Source: Acidobacteriota bacterium (GTDB taxonomy: Bacteria; Acidobacteriota; Terriglobia; Terriglobales; Acidobacteriaceae). From it: DNA of 64,000 bases. This document shows positions 43,193 to 52,462 of this stretch, in pieces; positions within the stretch are counted from its first letter, which is position 1, and every line of letters starts with the position of its first letter. The stretch spans positions 62,001 to 126,000 of the forward strand of contig JABCZI010000013.1 of the NCBI GenBank assembly GCA_013289765.1. Reading direction: 5' to 3'. A program made the position numbers and the translations under genes. The notes below the pieces were generated by a model. That model did not search any database. It saw only the letters and a program-made list of their open reading frames with translations, and was not told the DNA's origin.

Positions 43193-43200
43193 AGCTCTGT

Positions 43201-43278
43201 CACGAATTTGCACGGATCTTCACGGATCAAACTTAAAACAAAGTCTTTAAAATCCGTGAGGATCCGTGTAAATCCGTG
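43201..43278. repeat. 78-bp inverted repeat of the ATCCGTG type
   Basis: The arms 43201-43227 (starting CACGAATTTGCACGGATC) and 43252-43278 (ending CCGTGTAAATCCGTG) agree in 24 of 27 positions when one is inverted. Within each arm the unit CACGGAT recurs about every nine bases. It lies eight bases after the pyrH stop. Confidence 0.88.
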
Positions 43279-43343
43279 GCCAAGGTTTCATTCGGTTTAT
43301 AATTTAACGTTTTGATATCTCTCATCTTACGGAGCTGACCGAT

Positions 43344-43934
43344 ATGGCCCCACCCACCATGGCCGCGATTCCGGGCCTGAAAGAAACGTACGTACAACTC
43401 AAGACGCGCATGGAGAAGGCCGTCGAAGATTTCCGCAAAGCGATGGCGTCGACGCGCACCGGGCGCGCTTCGGTGCACATGCTGGACAGCGTGAGCGTCG
43501 ATTATTACGGTTCGCAGATGCCGCTGAATCAGATCGCGCAGGTTCATGCTCCCGAGCCGCAGATGATAACGGTGCAGCCGTTCGATACATCGCAGGTAGG
43601 GGCGATTGAGAAGGCTATACGTGGCGCGGAACTAGGGTTGAATCCGATGAACGACGGAAAGCTGATCCGCGTGCCGGTTCCCGCGCTTACCCAGGAGCGG
43701 CGTCAGGAGATGGTGAAGCATCTGCACCGGGTACTGGAAGAGCATCGCACGGCAGTTCGGAATATCCGGCGCGATGGCAACGATGCCATCAAGAAGGCGA
43801 TGAAGGACAAAAAGATTAATGAAGACGACGAGAAGCGGTCGCTCGATGAAATTCAGAAGCTCACCGACGACGAAATCAAAAAGATGGAAGAGATGAGCAA
43901 GGCGAAAGAAAAAGAAGTGCTGGAACTCAAGTAG
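43344..43934 (+). CDS. frr: ribosome recycling factor
   Basis: A 196-residue protein, about ten residues longer at the N-terminus than E. coli RRF (185). It has the three-helix-bundle signature KTRMEKAVEDFRKAMASTRT, YGSQMPLNQIA and RRDGNDAIKKAMKDKKINED. With EF-G it splits post-termination ribosomes. GGAG lies eight bases before the ATG at 43344. Confidence 0.96.
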   Translation: MAPPTMAAIPGLKETYVQLKTRMEKAVEDFRKAMASTRTGRASVHMLDSVSVDYYGSQMPLNQIAQVHAPEPQMITVQPFDTSQVGAIEKAIRGAELGLNPMNDGKLIRVPVPALTQERRQEMVKHLHRVLEEHRTAVRNIRRDGNDAIKKAMKDKKINEDDEKRSLDEIQKLTDDEIKKMEEMSKAKEKEVLELK

Positions 43935-43959
43935 GTCATCTCTTCCGCATCCAAGTTAG

Positions 43960-43986
43960 GGCATCCGCAAAAATGCGGGTGCCTTT
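43960..43986 (+). terminator. terminator after frr
   Basis: GGCATCCGCA (43960-43969) pairs with TGCGGGTGCC (43974-43983), with one wobble and a loop of four A, followed by TTT. The T tract is short, but the stem is strong. Confidence 0.75.
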
Positions 43987-44030
43987 GTGCTGCATGCGCC
44001 CTCCACCCTTATAATCTAGAAATTGAATTT

Positions 44031-46196
44031 ATGAAAACAGTGGTCCATGCCGCGTGTCCGCACGATTGCCCCGATGCTTGCGGAGTTCTGATTACCGTGG
44101 AGGACGGGCAGGCTACGAAGATTCAGGGGGATCCTGAGCATCCGGTGACGCGCGGATTTTTGTGCGCGAAAGTCGCGAAGTATTTGGATCGGGTTTATTC
44201 GCCGGACCGGGTGCTGTACCCGATGCGACGGATTGCGGCGAAGGGGCATTCCGATGCGGCAAGCGCCGGCAAGTCGCCCGCGCCCACACAAGCTTGGCAG
44301 CGGATTACATGGGACGAGGCCTTGGATGAGATTGCCACCCGCTTTCGCGCGATCATCACCGAGTTCGGCAGCGAGGCGATTCTGCCGTACTCCTACGGCG
44401 GAACGCTCGGGGCACTGAATGGCGCTTCGATGGATCGCAGATTCTTCGGCCGGCTCGGCGCTTCACAGCTGGAGCGCGCGATTTGTTCGGCGGCGGGTGA
44501 GGCGGGGTTGATCTCCGTTCTAGGCGCGAAACTCGGAACCGAGCCTGAGCAGTTCGTCCATTCCCGTTACATCATTGCGTGGGCCTCGAACATTCATGGA
44601 AACAATGTTCACTTGTGGCCTTTCATCGAGGAAGCGCGGCGCAAGGGCGCGAAGCTGGTGGTAATTGATCCGTATCGCACGCGCACCGCGGCGTGCGCCG
44701 ATTGGTACTTGCCGATCAATCCTGGCACAGACGGTGCGCTCGCGCTGGCCATGATGCATGTGATCATCGGCGAAGGTCTGCACGATGCGGATTACGTGGC
44801 GAAGCACACGCTCGGCTTTGATGCGCTGCGCGAAAAAGTGAAGGCTTACCCGCCGGAGCGTGTGGCGCCATGGACGGGAATCTCCGCCGAAGACATTCGT
44901 AAGCTGGCGCGGGAGTATGCCACGGTGCGTCCGTCGGTCATCCGGCTAAATTATGGCGTGCAGCGGTCCGAGGGGGGCGGGATGGCGACGCGCGCGGTCG
45001 CCATGCTGCCTTGCATCATCGGATCGTGGAAGGAAGTCGGCGGCGGCCTGCAGATGTCGACCAGCGGCGCGTTCGGACTGAACAAAATTGCGCTGACGCG
45101 TCCCGACCTCAAGCCAGAGGGACTTCAACGACCGGCACGATCCGTGAACATGGTTGAACTAGGCAAGGCGCTGAACACTTTGGATGATCCGCCGCTGAAG
45201 GCATTGTTCGTCTACAGCTCAAATCCAGCGGCGGTCTGTCCGAATCATAATGAAGTGATCCGCGGGCTCGAGCGACCTGACTTATTTACCGTGGTTCACG
45301 AGCAGTTCTTCACCGACACCACCGACTACGCCGACATCGTATTGCCGGCGACGACATTCTTCGAGCACAAGGATCTGCAAACCGCTTATGGCCACTACTT
45401 CGTCCAGGTGTCAGACCGGGCGATTGAGCCTTTGGGCGAGTGCCGCTCGAACGTTGAACTATTCCGGGCGCTCGCCATGCGCATGGGATTCGACGATCCA
45501 TGTTTCAGAGAGAGCATCGACGAGATGATCGACGGTGCCCTGGACTCGGAGAATCCATGGTTGAAGGGAATCGATCGTGGGCGACTTCAACGGGAGCGGC
45601 AGGTGCGGCTGAATTTTGCGGAGACCGGCGCTCGGCTTCCGGCTTCCGGGTCGCAAGCGATAGGTGCGGACGCTAAAGCGGAGCCTTTTCTTCCATTTGC
45701 TCACGGCGGCTTCCGCACTCCTTCGGGCAAGGCTGAACTCTACAGCGAAGCGATCAAGGCGCAAGGGCTAGATCCTGTTGTCGAGTTCATAGTTCCTCAA
45801 GAATCCCGTCACGGCAAAAAAACGGCATTTCCGCTCGAGCTTTTAGCACGCAAGGCTGACAATTTTCTCAACTCAAGTTTTTCTAATCTGCCGTCGGTCC
45901 AGGCCATGGAGGAAACGAATCTTCTCGAAATGCATTCGAGCGATGCCCGAACGCGCGGAATTCGCGATGGAGATACCGTGAAGGTGTACAACAACCGAGG
46001 AGAAATCTTCCTTAGGGCTCGGGTGGATGGCGCCGTTCAACCGGGAGTGGTTTCGGCGAGGTTGAATTGGGCCAAGTTGACACCGGGATCTCGCAACATT
46101 AACGTCCTCACTTCAGAAAAACTTTCCGACCTAGGCAACTCGGCCACGTTTTATTCCGTCTTGGTTGAGGTGGAGTCATCTAAATTCATTCCATGA
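44031..46196 (+). CDS. molybdopterin-dependent oxidoreductase (DMSO reductase superfamily)
   Basis: A 721-residue enzyme with an N-terminal [4Fe-4S] site: Cys9, Cys13, Cys17 and Cys45 (AACPHDCPDACGV ... GFLCAK). A molybdopterin-binding core follows (AWASNIHGNNVHLWPF, VVIDPYRTRTA, DYADIVLPATTFFEHKD) with the C-terminal MopB barrel (GDTVKVYNNRGE). No Tat signal is seen, so it is probably cytoplasmic. The substrate cannot be told; the family covers formate, thiosulfate and acetylene-type enzymes. Residues 72-85 look like an insertion. It is a single gene with a consensus TATAAT (44010-44015) 15 bases before the ATG. Confidence 0.9.
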   Translation: MKTVVHAACPHDCPDACGVLITVEDGQATKIQGDPEHPVTRGFLCAKVAKYLDRVYSPDRVLYPMRRIAAKGHSDAASAGKSPAPTQAWQRITWDEALDEIATRFRAIITEFGSEAILPYSYGGTLGALNGASMDRRFFGRLGASQLERAICSAAGEAGLISVLGAKLGTEPEQFVHSRYIIAWASNIHGNNVHLWPFIEEARRKGAKLVVIDPYRTRTAACADWYLPINPGTDGALALAMMHVIIGEGLHDADYVAKHTLGFDALREKVKAYPPERVAPWTGISAEDIRKLAREYATVRPSVIRLNYGVQRSEGGGMATRAVAMLPCIIGSWKEVGGGLQMSTSGAFGLNKIALTRPDLKPEGLQRPARSVNMVELGKALNTLDDPPLKALFVYSSNPAAVCPNHNEVIRGLERPDLFTVVHEQFFTDTTDYADIVLPATTFFEHKDLQTAYGHYFVQVSDRAIEPLGECRSNVELFRALAMRMGFDDPCFRESIDEMIDGALDSENPWLKGIDRGRLQRERQVRLNFAETGARLPASGSQAIGADAKAEPFLPFAHGGFRTPSGKAELYSEAIKAQGLDPVVEFIVPQESRHGKKTAFPLELLARKADNFLNSSFSNLPSVQAMEETNLLEMHSSDARTRGIRDGDTVKVYNNRGEIFLRARVDGAVQPGVVSARLNWAKLTPGSRNINVLTSEKLSDLGNSATFYSVLVEVESSKFIP

Positions 46197-46217
46197 ACCG
46201 CCGGCAGCAGTCGCAAC

Positions 46218-46247
46218 TTGGACGCTTTCCGTTTCTCTACGTATAAT
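46218..46247 (+). promoter_or_regulatory. bamA promoter
   Basis: TTGGAC (46218-46223) and TATAAT (46242-46247) are 18 bases apart. Transcription would start near 46254, about 62 bases before the GTG start codon of bamA. Confidence 0.65.
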
Positions 46248-46315
46248 GATCGTTTTCCTACATCCCAGAGTCTGAGGTCGTAGCGATTCATTTTTGTTCT
46301 CATGCAGACAGTGTT

Positions 46316-49237
46316 GTGTCCGGGCGCAGCCCAGGTAGTTACGGCGCTGCTGATCGTCCATCTTCTTCATTCGTATGGCTTTGGCTTGGAAGAAACCTTC
46401 TCCGTGGGGGAGTTGGCTTCATACTAGCCCTGCTTTTCTCGACCGCAGGCTGGGCGCAGAGCGACGTTATCTCCGAGATCGACATCCAGGGAAACCGCCG
46501 CATTCCTGCTGAAACCGTTCGCGCACGCATTTTTACTCACGCGGGGGACATTTACGACACCGCCGCCCTGGAGCGCGATTTCAACTCCCTCTGGAACACC
46601 GGTTATTTCGAGGACATCCGCTTTACCCGCGAACAGACTCCCAACAAGGGCTGGCGGCTGATCGTTCAAGTCAAAGAGAAACCGACGGTTCGCGAGATCA
46701 ATTACGTTGGTCTGAGTTCGGTTTCCACCAGTGACGTTCTGGATCGCTTCAAGTTGGCGAAGGTTGGATTGGCGGTAGAGAGTCAGTATGACCCGACCAA
46801 GGTCAAGAAAGCAGAAGTCGCGATCAAAGGGCTGCTGGCGGAACACGGCCGGCAATTTTCCACGATCCGGACCGAGATTCGCCAGATTCCGCCAGCCGCG
46901 ATCGGGCTGACGTTTGTCATCAAAGAGGGTCCGAAGGTTAAGGTGGGCAAGATCAAGTTCGAAGGCAACAAGAACGTGAGCACTCGAACCTTGCGATACG
47001 CCATGAAGAATCTTCGGCCCATCGGCGTCCCGCACTCGATTTTTCTGGAGAACATCTTCGCTCGAACCTACGACGCCACCAAACTCGACGAAGACACCGA
47101 GCGCGTCCGCAACGAATACCAGAACCGGGGCTATTTCAAAGTCATCGTTAACCAGCCCAAAGCGGAGATTCACGACACCGGCCACACCGGCGCTCACATC
47201 CCGTTACTGCAGGGCAAAGCCGGCAAAGCGGTCGATATAACCATGCCCATCGAAGAGGGCGACCGCTACACGCTGGGCGGGATTTCATTTAAGAACAATA
47301 AAGCGGTTGGGAACACCAAGGCTCTGCGCGCCATTTTTCCGATCAAAGATGGAGAAGTTTTCAGTAAAGAGAAAGTGGCCAAGGGGCTTGAGAACCTGCG
47401 CAAGGCCTACGGCGAGCAAGGGTACATCAACTTCACTTCGATTCCTGAAACCCGCTTTGACGACGAAAAGAAATTGATCTTTCTCGACATTGACGTCGAT
47501 GAAGGGAAGCAGTTCTACGTCCGCCGCATTGAGTTCCAGGGCAACACTACGACGCGCGATAAAGTGATTCGGCGTGAAGTCGCGCTTGAGGAAGGGAATA
47601 TTTACAACTCGCGTCTCTGGGAGTTGAGCTTGTTGCGCCTGAATCAACTGGGATACTTCGACCAGTTAAAGCCCGACGACCCGAATATCACGGTGCGCCA
47701 GTTGGATGAGAAAGACGGACTGGTCGACCTGACGTTAAAGGTTAAAGAGAAGGGCAAGAACAGCATCGGCTTGAACGGAGGCGTTAGCGGGCTGGAAGGC
47801 GCCTTCGTCGGCATCAATTATTCGACTAACAACTTTCTCGGCTTAGGCGAGACCCTTCAAGTTCAGGCCAGCCTCGGGAACCTGGCGCGAAGCGTGCGCT
47901 TCGGTTTCACTCAGCCTTACATGTTTGACCGTCCGTTGCAGTTTGGTTTTAACGTGTACTTCAACAAGATTAAGTACGATCAGGCGCGGCAACTCTCCAT
48001 CTTTAGCGGGCAAAATTTGAATTTGTCTAATGTGGTGTTGCAGAACCTGCAGAATTACACGCAGTCGAGCGCGGGATTCACGCTGTCGCTGAGCTACCCG
48101 TTGCGGCGCTCCTTCAAACGCGTGGGCATTACCTATTCATTCGACCGCTCGTCGCTGCTGGCCCTGAGCACTGCATCCAAGAATCTATTCGAGTTTCTCG
48201 CTTTCCGCGGTATTTCCGGCCCCAATGCGCTGAATGGAATCATCACCAGCAAGATATTCCCTAACTTCTCGACGAACACCATCGATAGCCCCATCTCTCC
48301 TCATCACGGCCAGCAGTTTACCGTGGGAGCTGAGTTCGCGGGTTTGGGAGGAACAGTTCGGTCGATTCGGCCGATTGTTCAATACAAGAAATTTATTCCG
48401 GTGCAGAACCGCCGGAACGCAATCGGGTTTAATTTTCAGGGATCGTTCATCAGCGGTTTCGGGGGATTGGTTGCGCCGCCCTTCCAGCGTGCCTACATGG
48501 GCGGCGAAAATGACCTGCGCGGCTTTGATATACGCTCGGTGTCTCCGGTGGCGTTCCTGCCGAGCGTAGGAGCGATTACCTTGACGAGTCCCACGGGAGT
48601 GCCGGTCCTCAAAGATCCCCAGAACCCGCGCGCGGGAAACGTGACCATACCGATCCCCATCGATCAAATCACATTTCCAGGCGGTGATTTGAGCGTAGTC
48701 ACCAACGTGGAGTATCGCATCACGATTTACGGGCCGGTGGCGTTGGCTCCGTTCATGGACCTTGGGATTGACCCGATTGTGCGGAAGTCGCAATTGCAGA
48801 TTGCCCAGCAGCAGTATCAGAGCGTGGTCGGCACGGCTTTCGGATGTCCCCAGCTTTTGCAAACAGCCGCCGCCAATACCTGCACCCTGGGCTCAATATT
48901 GAACCCGCCGCCGTCGCAGGATCTGCAGGTGCTGGGCTCGACCAACTGGCGCCCCAGAATGTCGACTGGCCTTGAGTTACAGATGTTTCTGCCGGTGATC
49001 AACGCCCCGTTCCGGATTTATTGGGCGTATAACCCGCTGCGGCTGAATAGTGAGGCGAACCCGCCGATCCCGATTACGCCGGGAATGTTTCCGCAAACTT
49101 GCAATCCGAAAACTGGTTGCCAGTTAACGGCTGCGGGCGCGTACACCTATAACCTGGCGCGAATTACTTATTCGCCAAGTTTTCAGTTGCGGGAGCCGCG
49201 CAAGACGTTCCGCTTCACCGTGGCTACGACGTTCTAA
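46316..49237 (+). CDS. bamA: outer-membrane assembly protein BamA (Omp85)
   Basis: A 973-residue barrel protein with signal peptide and POTRA domains. The start codon is GTG at 46316; the signal region ends STAGWAQ. POTRA-type repeats run from about 45 to 430 (for example ISEIDIQGNRRIPAETVRAR, KVGKIKFEGNKNVSTRTLR). The barrel follows, with MGGENDLRGFDIRS, the RGF/VRGY-type lid motif, and the C-terminal Phe ending TVATTF. It inserts outer-membrane proteins. It is about 160 residues longer than E. coli BamA, the surplus being in barrel loops. Skp/OmpH lies downstream, the usual partner gene. Confidence 0.95.
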   Translation: MSGRSPGSYGAADRPSSSFVWLWLGRNLLRGGVGFILALLFSTAGWAQSDVISEIDIQGNRRIPAETVRARIFTHAGDIYDTAALERDFNSLWNTGYFEDIRFTREQTPNKGWRLIVQVKEKPTVREINYVGLSSVSTSDVLDRFKLAKVGLAVESQYDPTKVKKAEVAIKGLLAEHGRQFSTIRTEIRQIPPAAIGLTFVIKEGPKVKVGKIKFEGNKNVSTRTLRYAMKNLRPIGVPHSIFLENIFARTYDATKLDEDTERVRNEYQNRGYFKVIVNQPKAEIHDTGHTGAHIPLLQGKAGKAVDITMPIEEGDRYTLGGISFKNNKAVGNTKALRAIFPIKDGEVFSKEKVAKGLENLRKAYGEQGYINFTSIPETRFDDEKKLIFLDIDVDEGKQFYVRRIEFQGNTTTRDKVIRREVALEEGNIYNSRLWELSLLRLNQLGYFDQLKPDDPNITVRQLDEKDGLVDLTLKVKEKGKNSIGLNGGVSGLEGAFVGINYSTNNFLGLGETLQVQASLGNLARSVRFGFTQPYMFDRPLQFGFNVYFNKIKYDQARQLSIFSGQNLNLSNVVLQNLQNYTQSSAGFTLSLSYPLRRSFKRVGITYSFDRSSLLALSTASKNLFEFLAFRGISGPNALNGIITSKIFPNFSTNTIDSPISPHHGQQFTVGAEFAGLGGTVRSIRPIVQYKKFIPVQNRRNAIGFNFQGSFISGFGGLVAPPFQRAYMGGENDLRGFDIRSVSPVAFLPSVGAITLTSPTGVPVLKDPQNPRAGNVTIPIPIDQITFPGGDLSVVTNVEYRITIYGPVALAPFMDLGIDPIVRKSQLQIAQQQYQSVVGTAFGCPQLLQTAAANTCTLGSILNPPPSQDLQVLGSTNWRPRMSTGLELQMFLPVINAPFRIYWAYNPLRLNSEANPPIPITPGMFPQTCNPKTGCQLTAAGAYTYNLARITYSPSFQLREPRKTFRFTVATTF

Positions 49238-49259
49238 GTTATTTCGTGCAATAGAAAGT

Positions 49260-49289
49260 TTGACGGCAACTGAGGCTGCTCTCTATAAT
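49260..49289 (+). promoter_or_regulatory. probable promoter of skp
   Basis: TTGACG (49260-49265) and TATAAT (49284-49289) are 18 bases apart. A leader of about 280 nt, containing the 14-bp tandem repeat, would precede skp. Confidence 0.6.
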
Positions 49290-49424
49290 TGCTGTTATCC
49301 ACGCCATACAGAAGATGGTCAGGGTGGACGATGCGTCCGCAACGGTGGCGTGTGACGCTGGCATCCGGTGCGGCGGCTTTAAGAAGCAAAGACCTGGTGA
49401 GTGCAGCCCAGCGTTGTTAATCAA

Positions 49425-49508
49425 GATTCGTTAATCAGGATTCGTTAATTTCGATTCGTTAATTTCGATTCGTTAATTTCGATTCGTTAATTTCGATTCG
49501 TTAATCAC
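49425..49508. repeat. six tandem 14-bp units (GATTCGTTAATTTC)
   Basis: Units begin at 49425, 49439, 49453, 49467, 49481 and 49495. The four middle units are identical; the first and last end in CAG or CAC. A half unit precedes the array. Each unit contains ATTCGTTAAT-like inverted bits. The array lies in the leader of skp, between its promoter and start codon. The rest of the 339-bp gap after bamA shows only the promoter. Confidence 0.93.
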
Positions 49509-49576
49509 AGTTCATTCCCGGACCTTACCGGAACCATATCCACCGGAACAATGTTCCAAGGAGTTTAAGCGATACG

Positions 49577-50293
49577 ATGACAAGCAAGTTTCTGCGCTCC
49601 ATCCTGGCCATTGCGGTTGTCTCAATGATTTCCGCATTCGCCCAAACCAGTGCGGCCGCTCCAACAGGTGCGGGCGCTTCGCCGGCAACCGGTTCTCCCG
49701 CGGCTTCTGCACCTGTTGCAACCGGACCCGGTTCCAAGATCGGAACCATCAACATCGAGCAGGCCGTGATCGGGACCAATGAAGGCCAGCGTGACTTCGA
49801 AGCTCTGAAAAAGAAGCTGGAGCCAAAACAAAATGAGCTAAAGGGACAGAACGACGAGCTCGAAAATCTGCAAAAGCAACTGCAGACTCAGGGCGACAAG
49901 CTCAATGAAGACGCCCGCGCCACTCTGGTCAAACAGATCGAGACCAAGAAGAAGACCTTCGACCGCCAGGTGCAGGACGCCCAGGAAGATGCGCAGAACC
50001 AGCAAAAGGAAATCTTTCAGCGCATTTTGCAGAAGATGGCGCCGGTGATCGTAAAGCACGCGCAGGATACAGGCTTTGCGATGATTGTCGACACGTCGAA
50101 TCCCTGGCCGCAAAGTCCGGTGCTGTGGTACGACGGAGAGAAGTCAGACATCACGAAGGCTGTGGTGGACTTGTATAACACGCAGTCCGGCGTTGCGCCG
50201 CCTGCGGCGTCTGGAGCGGCCGCCAAGCCTGCGGCTCCGAGGCCGACGGCTCCCAAACCTGCGGCGCCCAAGTCAACCGAACCGCCTAAGTAG
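49577..50293 (+). CDS. periplasmic chaperone Skp/OmpH family
   Basis: A 238-residue secreted protein. The signal peptide ends SAFAQ. After an Ala/Gly/Pro-rich linker the OmpH domain begins at KIGTINIEQAVIGTNEGQRD and continues in a long coiled coil (LKKKLEPKQNELKGQNDELE). It ends IVDTSNPWPQSPVLWY, then a Pro/Ala/Lys-rich tail of about 35 residues (PRPTAPKPAAPKST) not found in E. coli Skp. It keeps outer-membrane proteins unfolded on their way to BamA, the gene before it. Confidence 0.9.
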   Translation: MTSKFLRSILAIAVVSMISAFAQTSAAAPTGAGASPATGSPAASAPVATGPGSKIGTINIEQAVIGTNEGQRDFEALKKKLEPKQNELKGQNDELENLQKQLQTQGDKLNEDARATLVKQIETKKKTFDRQVQDAQEDAQNQQKEIFQRILQKMAPVIVKHAQDTGFAMIVDTSNPWPQSPVLWYDGEKSDITKAVVDLYNTQSGVAPPAASGAAAKPAAPRPTAPKPAAPKSTEPPK

Positions 50294-50332
50294 TTTTCGC
50301 GACACCGCCGGTGTCGTGAAAGTTTCCGAAAG

Positions 50333-50357
50333 GGCCGCGCTAAGCGCGGCCTTTTTT
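50333..50357 (+). terminator. terminator after skp
   Basis: GGCCGCGC (50333-50340) and GCGCGGCC (50344-50351) form a perfect eight-pair stem with loop TAA, followed by six T. Confidence 0.9.
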
Positions 50358-50429
50358 CTTAGTTCCCCGCAGTCCCGCGGGCAAGTCGCGGTGTCCTTAG
50401 CTGTAACGCATTCAAGTTAGGAGGACACC

Positions 50430-51158
50430 ATGTTCGACCGCACACTCAATTCCCCATGGGACAATCGCTCGCGCCGCGGATTGACGACCTTAACATCGTT
50501 TAGTTTGCAGGCGCTGGCGGTGGCTGCACTGCTGGTGCTGCCGCTGCTTCGGCCGGCGGGCTTGCCTTCGTTTCATCAAATTTCAACGCTTATCAGTTGG
50601 GGCCAGCCTTTGGATGCCCCTACTGCAATCAGAATATCTCCAGGTCCACACGGCACAACACCGCTCACAACTGCGCCAATCACGTTCACAGCGCCATCGA
50701 GAATTCCAACGGGCATTCCGGCGGAGGGCGAAGATGCCCCGCCATATATTGGAGGCCCAGGTGCCGCAGTCCCAGGGACACGAGGCGGTGATCCCAGCGG
50801 GGTCCGCAACTTGTTTGTGGGCGATTCGCGCCCGATTTTGCCAGCGATGCGACCGGCAGGCACTGTCGCTCCGCTTCGCATTTCGCACATGAGTGAGGGA
50901 AACCTTATTCGCAAAGTGCAGCCCACGTATCCGGGGCTGGCACGCAGCGCACGCATTCAGGGAGCTGTCTTGCTGCAGGCCATCATCAGCAAAGACGGAT
51001 CGATTGAGAATCTCAGGCTTCTATCGGGCCATCCCGTGCTGGCGCCTGCTGCCATTGAAGCAGTCAAACAGTGGCGTTACCGGCCTTACATATTGAACAA
51101 TGAGCCCGTCGAAGTGGAGACACAGATCACGGTGAACTTCTCGCTGGCCGGAAATTGA
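50430..51158 (+). CDS. TonB C-terminal-domain energy transducer
   Basis: A 242-residue protein with one N-terminal helix (about 24-42), a Pro/Gly-rich spacer (about 45-150), and a TonB_C domain near 160-240 (KVQPTYPGLARSARIQGAVL, then AAIEAVKQWRYRPYILNNEP). The helix would anchor it in the inner membrane with the rest in the periplasm, where it opens TonB-dependent receptors. It lies behind the skp terminator. The same C-terminal domain is found in the protein at 58260, in closely similar wording. Confidence 0.87.
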   Translation: MFDRTLNSPWDNRSRRGLTTLTSFSLQALAVAALLVLPLLRPAGLPSFHQISTLISWGQPLDAPTAIRISPGPHGTTPLTTAPITFTAPSRIPTGIPAEGEDAPPYIGGPGAAVPGTRGGDPSGVRNLFVGDSRPILPAMRPAGTVAPLRISHMSEGNLIRKVQPTYPGLARSARIQGAVLLQAIISKDGSIENLRLLSGHPVLAPAAIEAVKQWRYRPYILNNEPVEVETQITVNFSLAGN

Positions 51159-51228
51159 GCGGTCTCGAGGCTCGTGGGCGCGGACGGGAGTAGCCCCAGG
51201 GTAACCTGAGACCATCCGGTGCTCCCGC

Positions 51229-51234
51229 TATAAT
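51229..51234 (+). promoter_or_regulatory. -10 box of alr, eight bases before the start codon
   Basis: TATAAT at 51229-51234 precedes GTG 51243. A transcript beginning seven bases after the box would start with at most one or two untranslated bases. Confidence 0.5.
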
Positions 51235-51242
51235 CGAGCGCA

Positions 51243-52415
51243 GTGGCGACAACTGCAGAAATCCTGAGCCGCGTGGCGACCCGCCCCACCTGGGCGGAAG
51301 TGTCGCTCGCCACCTTGCGGCAAAACTTCCGCACGGTACTGAAGCATGCGGGAGCGGACGTGACTGTATGCGCGGTAGTAAAGGCAGACGCTTACGGCCA
51401 CGGGGCGGTGGAATGCTCGCGTGCGCTTCGGGACGAAGGCGCACGCTGGCTGGGAGTCACCTCTCTCGACGAAGCGATCCCACTGCGTGACGCGGGTATT
51501 GAGTCGCGAATTCTGCTGATGACCGGTTTCTGGCGCGGTGAAGAGAGTGAGATCGTCCGCCTTCGGTTTACACCCACGGTGTGGGAGCCGTGGCATATTG
51601 AGGCTCTGGAAATTGCCGCTGCTTCGGGAAATATCCGCCAGGCTGTGCATTTGAAGGTGGATACTGGAATGGGGCGGCTGGGCGTGTCGGTGGATGAGCT
51701 ACCCGCGGTTCTAAAGGCGCTGCAAGCCGCTCGACACTTGATTCTGGAAGGACTCTCAACTCACCTGGCATCTTCTGAAATCATGGATGCGCCGTCGGTA
51801 GCTGAACAGGCGCGCCGATTCGACGAAGCGCAGCGCATGGTGCGAGAGGCCGGCTTTGATCCGGCGCTAGTGCACATGGCAAACACCGGCGCGCTTATCT
51901 CGCGGCGCGAGACCTGGAACAATATGGTGCGTCCAGGCATTGCGTTGTATGGATATTATTTGCCGTTTCAGCGTGCGGGCAGGGAAGTGAGCGGAGGAAC
52001 GTTGCGCCTTCCGGTGAAGCCGGTGCTGAGCTGGAAGACGCGCATTCTTTCCATGCGAAAATTCGCCGCCAATCAACCGCTAGGCTACGGTGGAACCTAC
52101 GTGACGAAAGCTCCGGCGCACGTTGCCGTGCTTCCGGTGGGATACGCAGATGGATACAACCGGCAGCTTTCGAATCGCGGACGCGTGATTGTCCGCGATC
52201 ATTATGCGCCCATCATCGGCAGCATCTCGATGGACCTTACGCTCGTGGATGTCACAGGCATTCCCGGGATCGCGGTTGGCGATGAAGTAATTTTGCTGGG
52301 AAGCAGAGATGGATTGAGCGTGGATGCGCTGGAGCATGCGCGCTGGGCGAACAGTTCTCCCTACGAGATCCTGTGCAATATTTCGAAACGCGTGCCGCGA
52401 AGGTACGGAAACTAG
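51243..52415 (+). CDS. alr: alanine racemase
   Basis: A 390-residue PLP enzyme making D-alanine for peptidoglycan. Lys47 in AVVKADAYGHGA holds the PLP. The second catalytic Tyr lies in QPLGYGGTYVTKAP of the C-terminal beta domain. The barrel motif STHLASSE and substrate-side SMDLTLVDVT are also present. The start is GTG at 51243 with a -10 box eight bases before it, so the message is probably leaderless. Length and order are normal. Confidence 0.95.
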   Translation: MATTAEILSRVATRPTWAEVSLATLRQNFRTVLKHAGADVTVCAVVKADAYGHGAVECSRALRDEGARWLGVTSLDEAIPLRDAGIESRILLMTGFWRGEESEIVRLRFTPTVWEPWHIEALEIAAASGNIRQAVHLKVDTGMGRLGVSVDELPAVLKALQAARHLILEGLSTHLASSEIMDAPSVAEQARRFDEAQRMVREAGFDPALVHMANTGALISRRETWNNMVRPGIALYGYYLPFQRAGREVSGGTLRLPVKPVLSWKTRILSMRKFAANQPLGYGGTYVTKAPAHVAVLPVGYADGYNRQLSNRGRVIVRDHYAPIIGSISMDLTLVDVTGIPGIAVGDEVILLGSRDGLSVDALEHARWANSSPYEILCNISKRVPRRYGN

Positions 52416-52434
52416 CGGGGTCCCCATCGAGAGT

Positions 52435-52462
52435 GTCATCCCGAGCGAAGCGAGGGACCTTG
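52435..52462. repeat. single arm of the GTCATCCCGAGCGAAGCGAG repeat
   Basis: GTCATCCCGAGCGAAGCGAG continues GGACCTTG, matching the right arm of the inverted repeat at 34680-34777. Here the partner arm is missing. The sequence codes for the last residues and stop codon of BrnA on the minus strand. Confidence 0.85.
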
